Positions 57,306-64,000 of a stretch of 64,000 bases of DNA are shown piece by piece (the stretch's first letter is position 1; the number at the start of each line of letters is the position of its first letter). Origin of the DNA: Rhizobium oryzicola. Lineage in GTDB: Bacteria > Pseudomonadota > Alphaproteobacteria > Rhizobiales > Rhizobiaceae. A program made the position numbers and the translations under genes. The stretch is taken from contig NZ_JAUKWQ010000001.1 of the NCBI RefSeq assembly GCF_030504645.1, forward strand, positions 372,001-436,000. Direction: 5' to 3'. Below the pieces are notes generated by a model that worked only from the letters and a program-made list of their open reading frames with translations, was not told the origin of the DNA and made no database searches.

Positions 57306-57365
57306 GTATCGCATATGATGATATAGGCACTTTACAGAGTCCGGTCAACGTACTATATGCGATAC
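57306..57365. promoter_or_regulatory. Opposed promoters with an inverted-repeat operator (DUF6471/transposase)
   Basis: GTATCGCATAT (57306-57316) and ATATGCGATAC (57355-57365) are perfect inverted 11-mers. Plus-strand promoter: TTTACA (57331-57336), 17 bases, TATATG (57354-57359), reading into the transposase. Minus-strand promoter: TTGACC (57343-57348), 17 bases, TATATC (57320-57325), reading into the DUF6471 gene. The repeats lie at or just past each -10, where a repressor would block both. Confidence 0.75.
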
Positions 57366-57388
57366 ATAAGCATCGGAAACGTTGACAA

Positions 57389-58357
57389 ATGGCCCAGCAC
57401 TTTCTCCTCTCAGCAGAAGCCCGCACCCTCTCCCTTAAGGAGATTTACAAGGGTGGAGAGGAAAAGGCTTACCTCACGTTCAAAAAGCTCCGTTGGCAGC
57501 AGACGAACGGTGAAGCCGTTTGCCCTAAGTGCGGCTGCGTCGATACCTACGAGATCACCACACGCCGTAAGTTCAAGTGCGCTGCCTGCCATGCTCAGTT
57601 TTCGGTTACGTCCGGCACGATCTTCGCAAGCCGCAAGCTTGGCTTTTGCGATCTGCTGGCTGCTATCTGCATCTTCGTGAATGCTTCCAAGGGCCTCTCG
57701 GCTCTCCAGCTTTCCCGCGATATTGATGTCCAGTACAAAACCGCTTGGGTTATGGCCCACAAGCTACGCGAAGCCCTGGCTGCTGAAACCGCTTCCGAAG
57801 TTGTCGAAGGCGAAGTTGAGATCGACGGCGCTTACTTCGGTGGTCACGTTCGCCCTGAGAACATGAAGGAAGACCGCAAGGACCGCCGCTTGAAGGCTAA
57901 CCAGTCAGACCGCCGCCGCGTCGTTATCGCTCTGCGTCAACGCGATGGCCGTACCCTTACCTTTGTTCGCCGCGAAGAAGCCGAAGGCGTTGCAATTGCA
58001 AAGGCTCGTGTCGCTGCGAACTCCATGCTGTTCGCTGACGAAGCCGCCCACTGGGATGCGCTCGAAATGCACTACGAGACAGGCCGCATCAACCATAGCC
58101 AGATGTACAGCGACCTGAACGGCAAGCACACGAACATGGTCGAAAGCTTCTTCTCGCGCCTCCGTCGCATGGTGCAGGGGCAGCATCACCACGTTTCGCA
58201 CAAGTACCTGTACCAGTACGCAAACCATGCGGCTTGGATGGAAGATCATCGCCGTAATTCTAACGGCGCGAATGCCTTCTCATTGCTTGGCGCTTCGCTC
58301 GCGCATCCGGTTAGCCGCACATGGAAAGGCTATTGGCAGCGGTCCAGCTTCGCATGA
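57389..58357 (+). CDS. IS1595-family transposase
   Basis: A 322-residue DDE transposase. An N-terminal zinc ribbon has C45, C48, C64 and C67 (CPKCG, CAAC). Next is a helix-turn-helix-like segment (GLSALQLSRDIDVQYKTAWVMAHKLREAL), then the ISXO2-like catalytic core with D146 (VEIDGAYFGG), D217 (MLFADEAAHWD) and E252 (NGKHTNMVESFFSRLRR). The frame is intact. No strong ribosome site precedes the ATG, which may keep expression low. Confidence 0.95.
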   Translation: MAQHFLLSAEARTLSLKEIYKGGEEKAYLTFKKLRWQQTNGEAVCPKCGCVDTYEITTRRKFKCAACHAQFSVTSGTIFASRKLGFCDLLAAICIFVNASKGLSALQLSRDIDVQYKTAWVMAHKLREALAAETASEVVEGEVEIDGAYFGGHVRPENMKEDRKDRRLKANQSDRRRVVIALRQRDGRTLTFVRREEAEGVAIAKARVAANSMLFADEAAHWDALEMHYETGRINHSQMYSDLNGKHTNMVESFFSRLRRMVQGQHHHVSHKYLYQYANHAAWMEDHRRNSNGANAFSLLGASLAHPVSRTWKGYWQRSSFA

Positions 58358-58431
58358 ACGTAAAATGAACAAAAAAAGGCGCACTTATTAAAAAAGATTC
58401 GACAAAGTAAAATTTAATCGTTCAAATAGTA

Positions 58432-58462
58432 AAGCCGACACGTGAATCAGACGTGTCGGCTT
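58432..58462. terminator. Hairpin after the transposase gene
   Basis: AAGCCGACACGT (58432-58443) and ACGTGTCGGCTT (58451-58462) form a 12-bp perfect stem around GAATCAG. T-rich sequence follows only on the minus side, so it may work best for minus-strand transcripts. Confidence 0.65.
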
Positions 58463-58569
58463 CGAGAAAAACAGCCGGTACGGGCTGCGTTGTGATCACC
58501 ACGGCACAATGATTCATGCTGCGGGAGACGTCAAGACCGTATCGGCCCTTTTATGTAGAAAGGACCATG

Positions 58570-58809
58570 ATGGTTACTTTGGTGCACCCCATGACTGGGG
58601 TGGAAATGAACCCCGTGCTGATCGAACGCAAGGCACTTACGTTTGACGAGGCCGTGACTGCGCATTTGCTCAAGATGCAAGGTGTAAAATACAACATCAT
58701 TGCACAGCGTCTTGGAACGAACACTCATCGCCTTGGCGAAGTGTTTCGCGGCGAGAAGCACGAAGGCTCGAAAGTGAAAGCGGAAGAGCTTTTTACGCTG
58801 CACCATTGA
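58570..58809 (+). CDS. Small protein of unknown function, HTH-like (transposon passenger)
   Basis: A 79-residue protein I do not recognise. Its C-terminal half (AHLLKMQGVKYNIIAQRLGTNTHRLGEVFRGEKH) reads like a helix-turn-helix of the type that probes DNA for small regulators. AAAGGA lies five bases before ATG 58570; ATG 58567 is an alternative. It is convergent with the next gene, 9 bases apart. Confidence 0.6.
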   Translation: MVTLVHPMTGVEMNPVLIERKALTFDEAVTAHLLKMQGVKYNIIAQRLGTNTHRLGEVFRGEKHEGSKVKAEELFTLHH

Positions 58810-58818
58810 TGGTGCCTA

Positions 58819-59277
58819 TTAGGCACGCCGCTCCCAACTCACACTCCCCTTAGCGTCCACAGCGCTCTTAACATGCCCTTCGGCCTTCATCTGCCGGAGG
58901 GCTTTGCTCACGCGCTTTGTCAGATCACTGATGTATTTCCTGTCGCGAGCGTCTTCCCCTCGCATGGCGACAATCTCTTTTGCGATGTCGCGACTGGATA
59001 CCGGGCCTTCCGCGTGCCGTAGCTCGCCCATGATGGCCCTCGTCAACTCACCACGTCCAAATATGACTTCTCGCTTCTGGCGAGGCATGGCAGCGTCTAG
59101 ATCGCCAGCATAGCCGAGAACGCCTAGCGTTCTATCTATCGCGCCAATGTCGTTTTTAATCTCTGCCAGACGGTCGCGGATGCGTTCTGCTTCGTTGAAG
59201 AGGTCTGCACGCTTACCAAGCAATCCGGTTATGGTGTGCTCGAATGTCTCTGTACGCGCTATCCGTGCTGTGTTCAT
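58819..59277 (-). CDS. Coiled-coil/winged-helix-like protein (transposon passenger)
   Basis: A 152-residue protein of unknown function. Residues about 20-55 form a likely coiled coil (FNEAERIRDRLAEIKNDIGAIDRTL). Residues about 75-150 read like a winged helix (GELTRAIMGELRHAEGPVSSRDIAKEIVAMRG, SDLTKRVSKALRQMKAEGHVKSAV). A transcription regulator is the natural guess. It diverges from the WYL-like gene with only 29 bases between the starts. Confidence 0.68.
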   Translation of the reverse strand: MNTARIARTETFEHTITGLLGKRADLFNEAERIRDRLAEIKNDIGAIDRTLGVLGYAGDLDAAMPRQKREVIFGRGELTRAIMGELRHAEGPVSSRDIAKEIVAMRGEDARDRKYISDLTKRVSKALRQMKAEGHVKSAVDAKGSVSWERRA

Positions 59278-59306
59278 ATCGGCATGGTCCTTTGAGGGAG
59301 GGGAAC

Positions 59307-59621
59307 ATGCACCAGCAGATGTTTTGTGAGGCTATCCGTGAGCGAAGAAACGTTCTGATCAAGTATGATGAGGATTCCTCAGAACGCATTTTCTCGCCTT
59401 ACATTGTCTATTGGACCAGCAAGAACAATCTTTGTGTTGCCGGAAACCAAGTAAAAAATCCATCAGAGCCCTTAGAGAGAAACGAGTGGCGGAACTTCAC
59501 CGTCGATAAGTTCCGAAGCGTCCGGCTTGCCGACTCCACATTCTCTATCGATCATATCTTCAATCCTAGAAACAAGATCTACGGCAACCGGGTCGTCTGC
59601 CACGTGAAGCAATATGTCTGA
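59307..59621 (+). CDS. WYL-domain-like small protein (transposon passenger)
   Basis: A 104-residue protein whose whole length resembles a WYL domain. It shows FCEAIRERRNVLIKYDED, ERIFSPYIVYWTSKNNLCVAG, EWRNFTVDKFRSVRLADSTFSI, in the order strand-R-x-x-P-strand-L-x-x-x-basic seen in WYL proteins. WYL domains bind nucleic-acid-derived ligands and often control defence systems. GAGGGAGGGG precedes the ATG. Its last 150 bases overlap an opposing ORF. Confidence 0.65.
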   Translation: MHQQMFCEAIRERRNVLIKYDEDSSERIFSPYIVYWTSKNNLCVAGNQVKNPSEPLERNEWRNFTVDKFRSVRLADSTFSIDHIFNPRNKIYGNRVVCHVKQYV

Positions 59622-59720
59622 AAGACCCAACATTGCGTGATACGTAGCGTCTTCCCTATCTAGCGTCTCGAAAGCTCCAAGGAGATCTACTGCGATAAAC
59701 CGCACCTTTTCTGCATCCAT
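59472..59720 (-). CDS. Small acidic protein of unknown function (transposon passenger, tentative)
   Basis: An 82-residue ORF (MDAEKVRFIAVDLLGAFETLDREDATYHAMLGLSDILLHVADDPVAVDLVSRIEDMIDRE) with a helical, acidic pattern. A good GGAG ribosome site lies eight bases before ATG 59720. It overlaps the end of the WYL-like gene by 150 bases in antisense, so one of the two may be a false call. Confidence 0.45.
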   Translation of the reverse strand: MDAEKVRFIAVDLLGAFETLDREDATYHAMLGLSDILLHVADDPVAVDLVSRIEDMIDRECGVGKPDASELIDGEVPPLVSL

Positions 59721-59771
59721 TGGTGCGCTCCTATCCTACCCTCTACCGACGTATCTAGTCTTATGGGTTCT

Positions 59772-59795
59772 TGGTGCTGTTGATACATAGTGCCG
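59772..59795 (-). repeat. Transposon right terminal inverted repeat
   Basis: Read on the minus strand it begins CGGCACTATGTATCA and ends AGCACCA, matching the left end at 20 of 24 bases. Confidence 0.88.
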
Positions 59796-59803
59796 CATTT
59801 CCG
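59796..59803 (+). repeat. Target-site duplication, right copy
   Basis: CATTTCCG repeats the left copy exactly and directly abuts the right terminal repeat. Confidence 0.93.
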
Positions 59804-60482
59804 GGCGAATATCCTGAAAAATGTTGGTGGCTGGGATCCTTTCAACGTGACGGAGGATGCCGATCTTGGCCTTCGGCTTTACCGGCTCGGCTACCGCTCC
59901 GATACGCTCCACTATCACACGCTGGAAGATGCACCGACCGACCTGCGCATCTGGACGGGGCAACGCGTGCGCTGGTTCAAAGGCTGGATTCAGACCTGGC
60001 TGGTGGTAATGCGCCAACCCCTCCGACTTTTCAAACAGATGGGCTGGGCCGGTTGCCTGACATTTCATCTTCTCATCGGGGGCATGCTCGCGTCTGCCCT
60101 GCTACACCCGCTGATCCTGTTGTTCTTCATCTCCACCAGCATCACGTTCTCCAGCCAAACGGTAGCCACCATTCCTCACAGCATGCTGGCCCTGTTCGCG
60201 CTGGACACGACGAATATTCTTGGCAGCTATGCGGTGTTTCTGGGGCTCGGCGTCGGCTCCATGATCGATCACGAAAAGAGAATGATCGGCTGGCGCTGGG
60301 CGGCGGTTCCTATGCATTGGCTGATGGTGTCCTACGCGGCATGGCGCGCGGCAAACGAGCTTCGAACAAATCCGTTCTTCTGGAAGAAGACGCCACACAG
60401 CCCATCGAAAAGCGAAAGCAGCGACCCAACCGAGGTGCCTGCTGAGGCCCTGTCACGGCTTGAGCCCGTCAGTGTTCAATAG
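59804..60482 (+). pseudogene. Glycosyltransferase family 2, 3' part (disrupted by transposon)
   Basis: This continues the catalytic domain: NVTEDADLGLRLYRLGY (ED-type acid motif) and QRVRWFKGWIQTW (QxxRW motif), as in processive GT2 enzymes. Several C-terminal membrane helices and a hydrophilic tail follow. The codon split by the insertion is restored when the element and one target copy are removed (CAT-TTC-CGG-GCG). A GTG at 59790 could in principle start a fragment, but it would lack the substrate-binding half. Confidence 0.88.
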
Positions 60483-60763
60483 GAACAGTTCTGCGGGCTC
60501 AGGAGGGATTGGCTGCAAGGAGAGCTGGCCAAGTGTCGTAGCCAGTGCACACGGCCAAGCCGCTCCATAAAGCAGATGCCTCGCCTCAGCCAATCCGCCC
60601 GCCGGATTGCCTTTGGCGTCCGGCAAGCATCAAAACCCTCTGTTACGGCTTTTCGCTTCGCATCGGCGACGCGACGTAACGGGGGCCGGATCATCTTCCG
60701 CCGTTATCTTCGGTTTTCGGCAGAACGATTCCATTTATCCCTGTTGGGGGCAAACTAAAGCGA
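60483..60763. other. Intergenic region between the glycosyltransferase and phoR genes
   Basis: These 281 bases between convergent genes contain no convincing gene or RNA. A short open frame at 60576-60758 looks spurious. Confidence 0.5.
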
Positions 60764-62020
60764 TCAGAACCGGACTGTGAAATCGGTACCCTTGCCAAGC
60801 TCCGACTTTACGATCAGCCGTGCGCGATGCCGGGTCAGGATATGCTTCACGATCGCAAGCCCGAGGCCGGTGCCCTTTTTCGAACGGCTATCGGCGACGC
60901 TGACACGGTAAAAGCGTTCCGTAATGCGCGGCACATGTTCGGCCGGAATGCCGGGTCCGTAGTCGACCACGCTCACCTCGACTGCCGAGGCTGGCTCTGC
61001 GCGCACGTAGACGTCGACCTGTTTGCCCTCCTGCCCATATTTGCAGGCATTTTCAATGAGGTTTTCGAAGACCTGTACCAACTCGTCCCGGTCGCCGAGG
61101 ACTTCCGCTTTGGCCTCCGGCAGGTGCAGTTTCACATCCACGCCCAGTTCCTGGGCGAGCGGCAGCAAGGCGTCCCGTACGTGATTGATGACAGGCACCA
61201 GATCCACCGTCTGATCCGGCGCGATATGGGCTTTCAGTTCCAGCCGAGACAGGGACAATAAATCATCCACCAGCCGGCTCATACGGTTGGCCTGTTCCAG
61301 CATGATCCCGAGGAAACGGTCATGCGCCTTGACGTCGCCCTTCGCCGGCCCCTGCAGCGTTTCGATGAAGCCACGCAAGGAGGCAAGAGGCGTGCGCAGT
61401 TCATGGCTGGCATTGGCAACGAAATCGCTGCGCATGCGGTCGATATTGCGAAGCTCCGAGATGTCGCGGAAGGCCAAGGCGAACAGGCGTTGTGGGGATC
61501 CAAAGCCTTCGGTCGCCCCCAGGTCGACCGGAGCAATGCGCAGGATATAGACCCGCTCGGATGGCAGACGTTCCGAATGTTCGATCTGGGTCGGCTGCCC
61601 GGTGGCAATCGTTTCGCGCACCATGTCCAGAATGCCGGGTGAGCGCAGACGCGCCGAAAGGTGAACACCTTCCGGCACCTGACCAAACGCCTTTTCAGCC
61701 GACCGGTTTTGAAAAAGCACCGTCGCATCGGCGGAAAGCAGAATGACCGGCCAGTCCAGCGCCCCGAAGGCCGCAGTGATGGCTGGCAGAGGGTCGACCT
61801 CAACCGGGATCGGTTCTACAGTTGCGACCGGCTCCGCTTCAGCCTTCTCAGCCGCTCCCAGGAGCAGGGACAGGAGGATCAGGAACCAGGAAGCCGCCAC
61901 AAACAGGGGAGTGACGCCACCGGCCAGCGCCAGCACCGCCACCAGGGTCGCCGCTGCCAGTACCGGAAACTGCCGCCTCACGCGAGCCAACAATATACGG
62001 CTCCAGTCTCCCAGATCCAT
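60764..62020 (-). CDS. phoR: PhoR-type phosphate-regulon sensor histidine kinase
   Basis: A 418-residue kinase. Two N-terminal membrane helices lie at about 18-55, a PAS domain at about 80-190 (VILLSADATVLFQNRSAEKAFG), and the HisKA phosphoacceptor is H206 in FVANASHELRTPLASLRGF. The HATPase has N box ENLIENACKYG, G1 VDYGPGIP and G2 KKGTGLGLAIVKHIL. The short sensor and the ANASHELRTPL context are PhoR-like. phoB is not in the window; ppk2 diverges next door. Confidence 0.85.
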   Translation of the reverse strand: MDLGDWSRILLARVRRQFPVLAAATLVAVLALAGGVTPLFVAASWFLILLSLLLGAAEKAEAEPVATVEPIPVEVDPLPAITAAFGALDWPVILLSADATVLFQNRSAEKAFGQVPEGVHLSARLRSPGILDMVRETIATGQPTQIEHSERLPSERVYILRIAPVDLGATEGFGSPQRLFALAFRDISELRNIDRMRSDFVANASHELRTPLASLRGFIETLQGPAKGDVKAHDRFLGIMLEQANRMSRLVDDLLSLSRLELKAHIAPDQTVDLVPVINHVRDALLPLAQELGVDVKLHLPEAKAEVLGDRDELVQVFENLIENACKYGQEGKQVDVYVRAEPASAVEVSVVDYGPGIPAEHVPRITERFYRVSVADSRSKKGTGLGLAIVKHILTRHRARLIVKSELGKGTDFTVRF

Positions 62021-62242
62021 CTTTACCCCTATCCGAATCGCTCGGTCTTGCCATTCTTATTATCCGGCCTTCATAGCCGCTCTGCGTGACAGAATTGCAT
62101 GTTTGTTTCGCATGGCAGCATGGCGCGCGGCCAAAACGAAATGATGTGGCAGCATCACATCACCGCGCGGGTTGGAGAGGACTTTAACCGCACCAGCTCT
62201 ATATCAAGCCACCGAATTGAGAAGCCGCAGGAGAGGTAACAC

Positions 62243-63124
62243 ATGGCGGAGAAGGAAACGGACAAGGGCGTGGAACTGGAAATCGGCGGCAAGACAAGGG
62301 TTTTCGATATCGAGGACCCGAAGCTTCCCGACTGGATTTCCGATGAGGCGCTGACGTCGGGTGGCTATCCATACAAGAAAAAGCTGGACGAGGAGATCTA
62401 TCGCGAAGAGTTAAAGGCGCTGCAGATCGAACTGGTCAAGGCGCAGCTATCCCTCAAGAATTCCGGCAAGCGTATCATGGCCCTCTTCGAAGGGCGTGAT
62501 GCCGCTGGCAAAGGTGGCGCGATCTCCGCCATCAAGGACTGCCTCAACCCCCGTTATGCGCGCACGGTGGCACTCACGAAGCCGACGGAGACGGAGGCAG
62601 GTCAATGGTATTTCCAACGCTATGTGACGCATTTCCCCACCAAGGGCGAAATCGTGCTGTTCGATCGCTCCTGGTACAACCGTGCTGGCGTGGAGCCTGT
62701 CATGGGCTTCTGCACGCCGGAAGAGCACAAGCATTTTCTCAAGGTCGTACCCCGTTTCGAAGACCTGATCGTGGATGAGGGCATTCACTTCTTCAAATTT
62801 TGGCTGAACATCGGCCGGGAAATGCAGCTGAAGCGCTTTCATGACCGCCGCCACGATCCGCTCAAGATCTGGAAGCTGTCGCCCATGGATATCGCGGCGC
62901 TGACGAAGTGGCGGGAGTATTCCGAAAAGCGCGACCTGATGCTGGACAAGACGCACAGCAAGACCGCCCCCTGGACGGTGGTGCGTGCCAATGACAAGCG
63001 GCGTGCGCGCATCAATATCATCAGGCAGATCCTGCTGTCGGTCGATTACGAAGGACGCGACCTGAAGGCAATCGGCGACATCGACGAGAGCATCCTGGGC
63101 TTCGGCCCGGACTTCCTCAAGTAA
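62243..63124 (+). CDS. ppk2: Polyphosphate kinase 2
   Basis: A 293-residue P-loop kinase that transfers phosphate between polyphosphate and nucleotides. Walker A is GRDAAGKG (84-91), Walker B includes D141 in [13 protein letters not shown], and a lid follows with [28 protein letters not shown]. This is the class I PPK2 layout. It lies next to a phosphate-sensing kinase, fitting a phosphate-storage role. Confidence 0.95.
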   Translation: MAEKETDKGVELEIGGKTRVFDIEDPKLPDWISDEALTSGGYPYKKKLDEEIYREELKALQIELVKAQLSLKNSGKRIMALFEGRDAAGKGGAISAIKDCLNPRYARTVALTKPTETEAGQWYFQRYVTHFPTKGEIVLFDRSWYNRAGVEPVMGFCTPEEHKHFLKVVPRFEDLIVDEGIHFFKFWLNIGREMQLKRFHDRRHDPLKIWKLSPMDIAALTKWREYSEKRDLMLDKTHSKTAPWTVVRANDKRRARINIIRQILLSVDYEGRDLKAIGDIDESILGFGPDFLK

Positions 63125-63139
63125 TTAGAGCGCGGCTGA

Positions 63140-64000
63140 TTACTGCCCGGGCAGAACGCGTATGGAGTAGAGGAAGACCGGCTGGCTACCGCCCAGAATA
63201 TCGCTATTGATATAGATACGGCCCGGCTGGTTCGGGGCCAGCGTGCGATCGAAGGCGACGCGGAAGAGGGTATCGCTCCGCTCCTGCGTTGCCGTTACGC
63301 GATGACGGCTGCAGCTGCCCAAGCTGGAAAAATCGCAGCGCACGGAAAGCTGCACCGAATTGTCCGAAGCCGATTGCAGCGTGAGGGCAATGGTCGAGGT
63401 CTTTCCAGACAGCTGACGCAGGATGTCCACCGGCACATCAATGCCGACATCGCCGCTGGCACCTGGGGAGCGCGACGTGATGCGCAAGGCTGTCCCATCC
63501 GCGCGCGGCATGGGATCGGCAGAGGCATCCTTGCCCGGTGAGGCCGCAGCCTTGCCCCCGGCAGAGAAAACCTCAAGCCAGTCGGAGGAGAAACCGCGTT
63601 GTGGATCGAAGGCAGCACCTGGCTCGCGCCCGGTGCCTGGATCTCTGGCCAAGCCGGCGCGATTGACAGGTGCATTGGCGCTTTTGCCTGCCGGAAGTAG
63701 CAGCAGGCCATTGGAGTAAGCCCACCAGCCGCCATAGCCAACGCCAGCCAGCACCATCAGCGAGAGAATATAGCCGATCGTCCCGCGACGTTTGCGGCGC
63801 TTGCGCTTTTCCCCGGGTACCTGCGGTGCGTATTCGGCGGCAGGCTCTGTATCCGCTTTAGCGCGCTTGTTCTTTTTCGAGGGAGCGATGGGGGCCGCAG
63901 GGCGCTCTGCCTCGCGCTCGGCCCGCATTTCGCTGAATCCATCCCCATCGTTCGGTACAGGTTCAGCATTCGCCCGCGAGACCGGGGCGACAGGCGCCAC
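63140..64000 (-). CDS. Single-pass membrane protein of unknown function, cut by window end
   Basis: The frame is open to the last base, so the N-terminus may lie outside; a GTG sits exactly at the edge. The visible 286 residues have a charged, disordered cytoplasmic part with a Lys/Arg cluster (GEKRKRRKRRG). One membrane helix follows (about 74-98), then a periplasmic domain ending in YINSDILGGSQPVFLYSIRVLPG. I do not recognise the family. It is convergent with ppk2. Confidence 0.7.
   Translation of the reverse strand: MAPVAPVSRANAEPVPNDGDGFSEMRAEREAERPAAPIAPSKKNKRAKADTEPAAEYAPQVPGEKRKRRKRRGTIGYILSLMVLAGVGYGGWWAYSNGLLLLPAGKSANAPVNRAGLARDPGTGREPGAAFDPQRGFSSDWLEVFSAGGKAAASPGKDASADPMPRADGTALRITSRSPGASGDVGIDVPVDILRQLSGKTSTIALTLQSASDNSVQLSVRCDFSSLGSCSRHRVTATQERSDTLFRVAFDRTLAPNQPGRIYINSDILGGSQPVFLYSIRVLPGQ

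Larger units (their letters stand above)
56376..59795. mobile_element. IS1595-type transposon with passenger genes, 3,420 bp
   Basis: Terminal inverted repeats of 24 bp (56376-56399 and 59772-59795) match at 20 positions and start CGGC. They are flanked by the 8-bp duplication CATTTCCG. The element encodes an IS1595-like transposase plus candidate genes for a ClpP-like peptidase, a DUF6471 protein, a WYL-like protein, a coiled-coil/winged-helix protein and two small unknowns. Base composition of the left cargo is visibly more AT-rich than the host genes. It interrupts a glycosyltransferase gene precisely. Confidence 0.92.

Noticed and set aside
60576-60758. A 60-codon ORF in the phoR-glycosyltransferase gap
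   Set aside because: It is Arg/Ser-rich with no motif, no ribosome site and no conserved neighbour relation.
62021-62242. PHO boxes between phoR and ppk2
   Set aside because: Only one CTGTCAC-like half-site is present, with no properly spaced second repeat.

Overview
The window is about 64 kb of chromosome from a member of the Rhizobiaceae (Agrobacterium/Rhizobium/Allorhizobium type). The basis is gene content and order: tsaB-rimI-fur/mur-plsC-miaB-phoH-ybeY-corC-lnt, a PraR-type regulator next to metK-trmB, def-fmt-truA, dapD-dapE, argB, engB, and rpmH-rnpA-yidC. An FnrN-type oxygen regulator beside hemN, a ROSE-like thermosensor before an Hsp20 gene and RIME-like intergenic mosaics point the same way. 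The species cannot be named from sequence alone.

Layout. 0-11.5 kb: a dense co-directional housekeeping block (Fe-S scaffold, tRNA modification, phospholipid and lipoprotein acylation, rRNA maturation, SAM synthesis). 11.5-14.6 kb: a minus-strand group of DUF1150, Hsp20, ribokinase and rmuC. 14.7-17.7 kb: def, a FitAB/VapBC-type toxin-antitoxin pair, fmt and truA. 17.7-21 kb: dapD-dapE followed by two paralogous membrane proteins. 21-30 kb: a LOG-family protein, a four-EF-hand exported protein, a nucleotidase, argB, an ECF sigma/anti-sigma/fasciclin cassette, engB and yidC-rnpA-rpmH. 30-35.5 kb: a chemoreceptor, an unpaired histidine kinase, tRNA-Arg(ACG) and an exported hydrolase. 35.6-37.1 kb: a small curli locus (two curlins plus a CsgH-like protein). 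37.2-41.1 kb: a pyrimidine-degradation operon, rutA-B-C-D-F, with a RIME-like mosaic between rutC and rutD. 41.4-47.9 kb: fnrN and hemN diverging around one perfect FNR box, cysQ, a proline-racemase-family enzyme, a 270-bp imperfect inverted repeat, a Sel1 protein and pyrC. 48-54 kb: a diguanylate cyclase, pyrE, a fructokinase-like kinase, DUF3096, a methyltransferase and pgi. 54-60.5 kb: a solute-binding protein and a glycosyltransferase gene split by a transposon. 60.7-64 kb: a PhoR-type kinase, ppk2 and the end of an unrecognised membrane protein.

The most unusual part is 56376-59795. It is a 3,420-bp IS1595-type transposon with 24-bp terminal inverted repeats and an exact 8-bp target duplication (CATTTCCG). 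It carries an IS1595 transposase and six further candidate genes: a ClpP-fold serine peptidase with an intact Ser-His-Asp triad, a DUF6471 putative regulator, a WYL-like protein, a coiled-coil/winged-helix protein and two small unknowns. Removing the element plus one target copy restores an uninterrupted glycosyltransferase frame of 643-648 residues, so the insertion is clean and probably recent. Between the DUF6471 gene and the transposase, two face-to-face promoters are bracketed by an 11-bp perfect inverted repeat, which looks like a self-limiting control switch.

Several genes connect. The window holds pyrimidine synthesis (pyrC, pyrE), a pyrimidine nucleotidase and pyrimidine ring degradation (rut). 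Regulatory sites I could read directly include the FNR box, a sigma-32-like promoter with ROSE hairpin, an ECF-type promoter before the fasciclin gene, a 7-bp palindrome before the toxin-antitoxin pair, an ACATAAA/TTTATGT palindrome before metK, and strong promoters for rpmH and the transposon genes.
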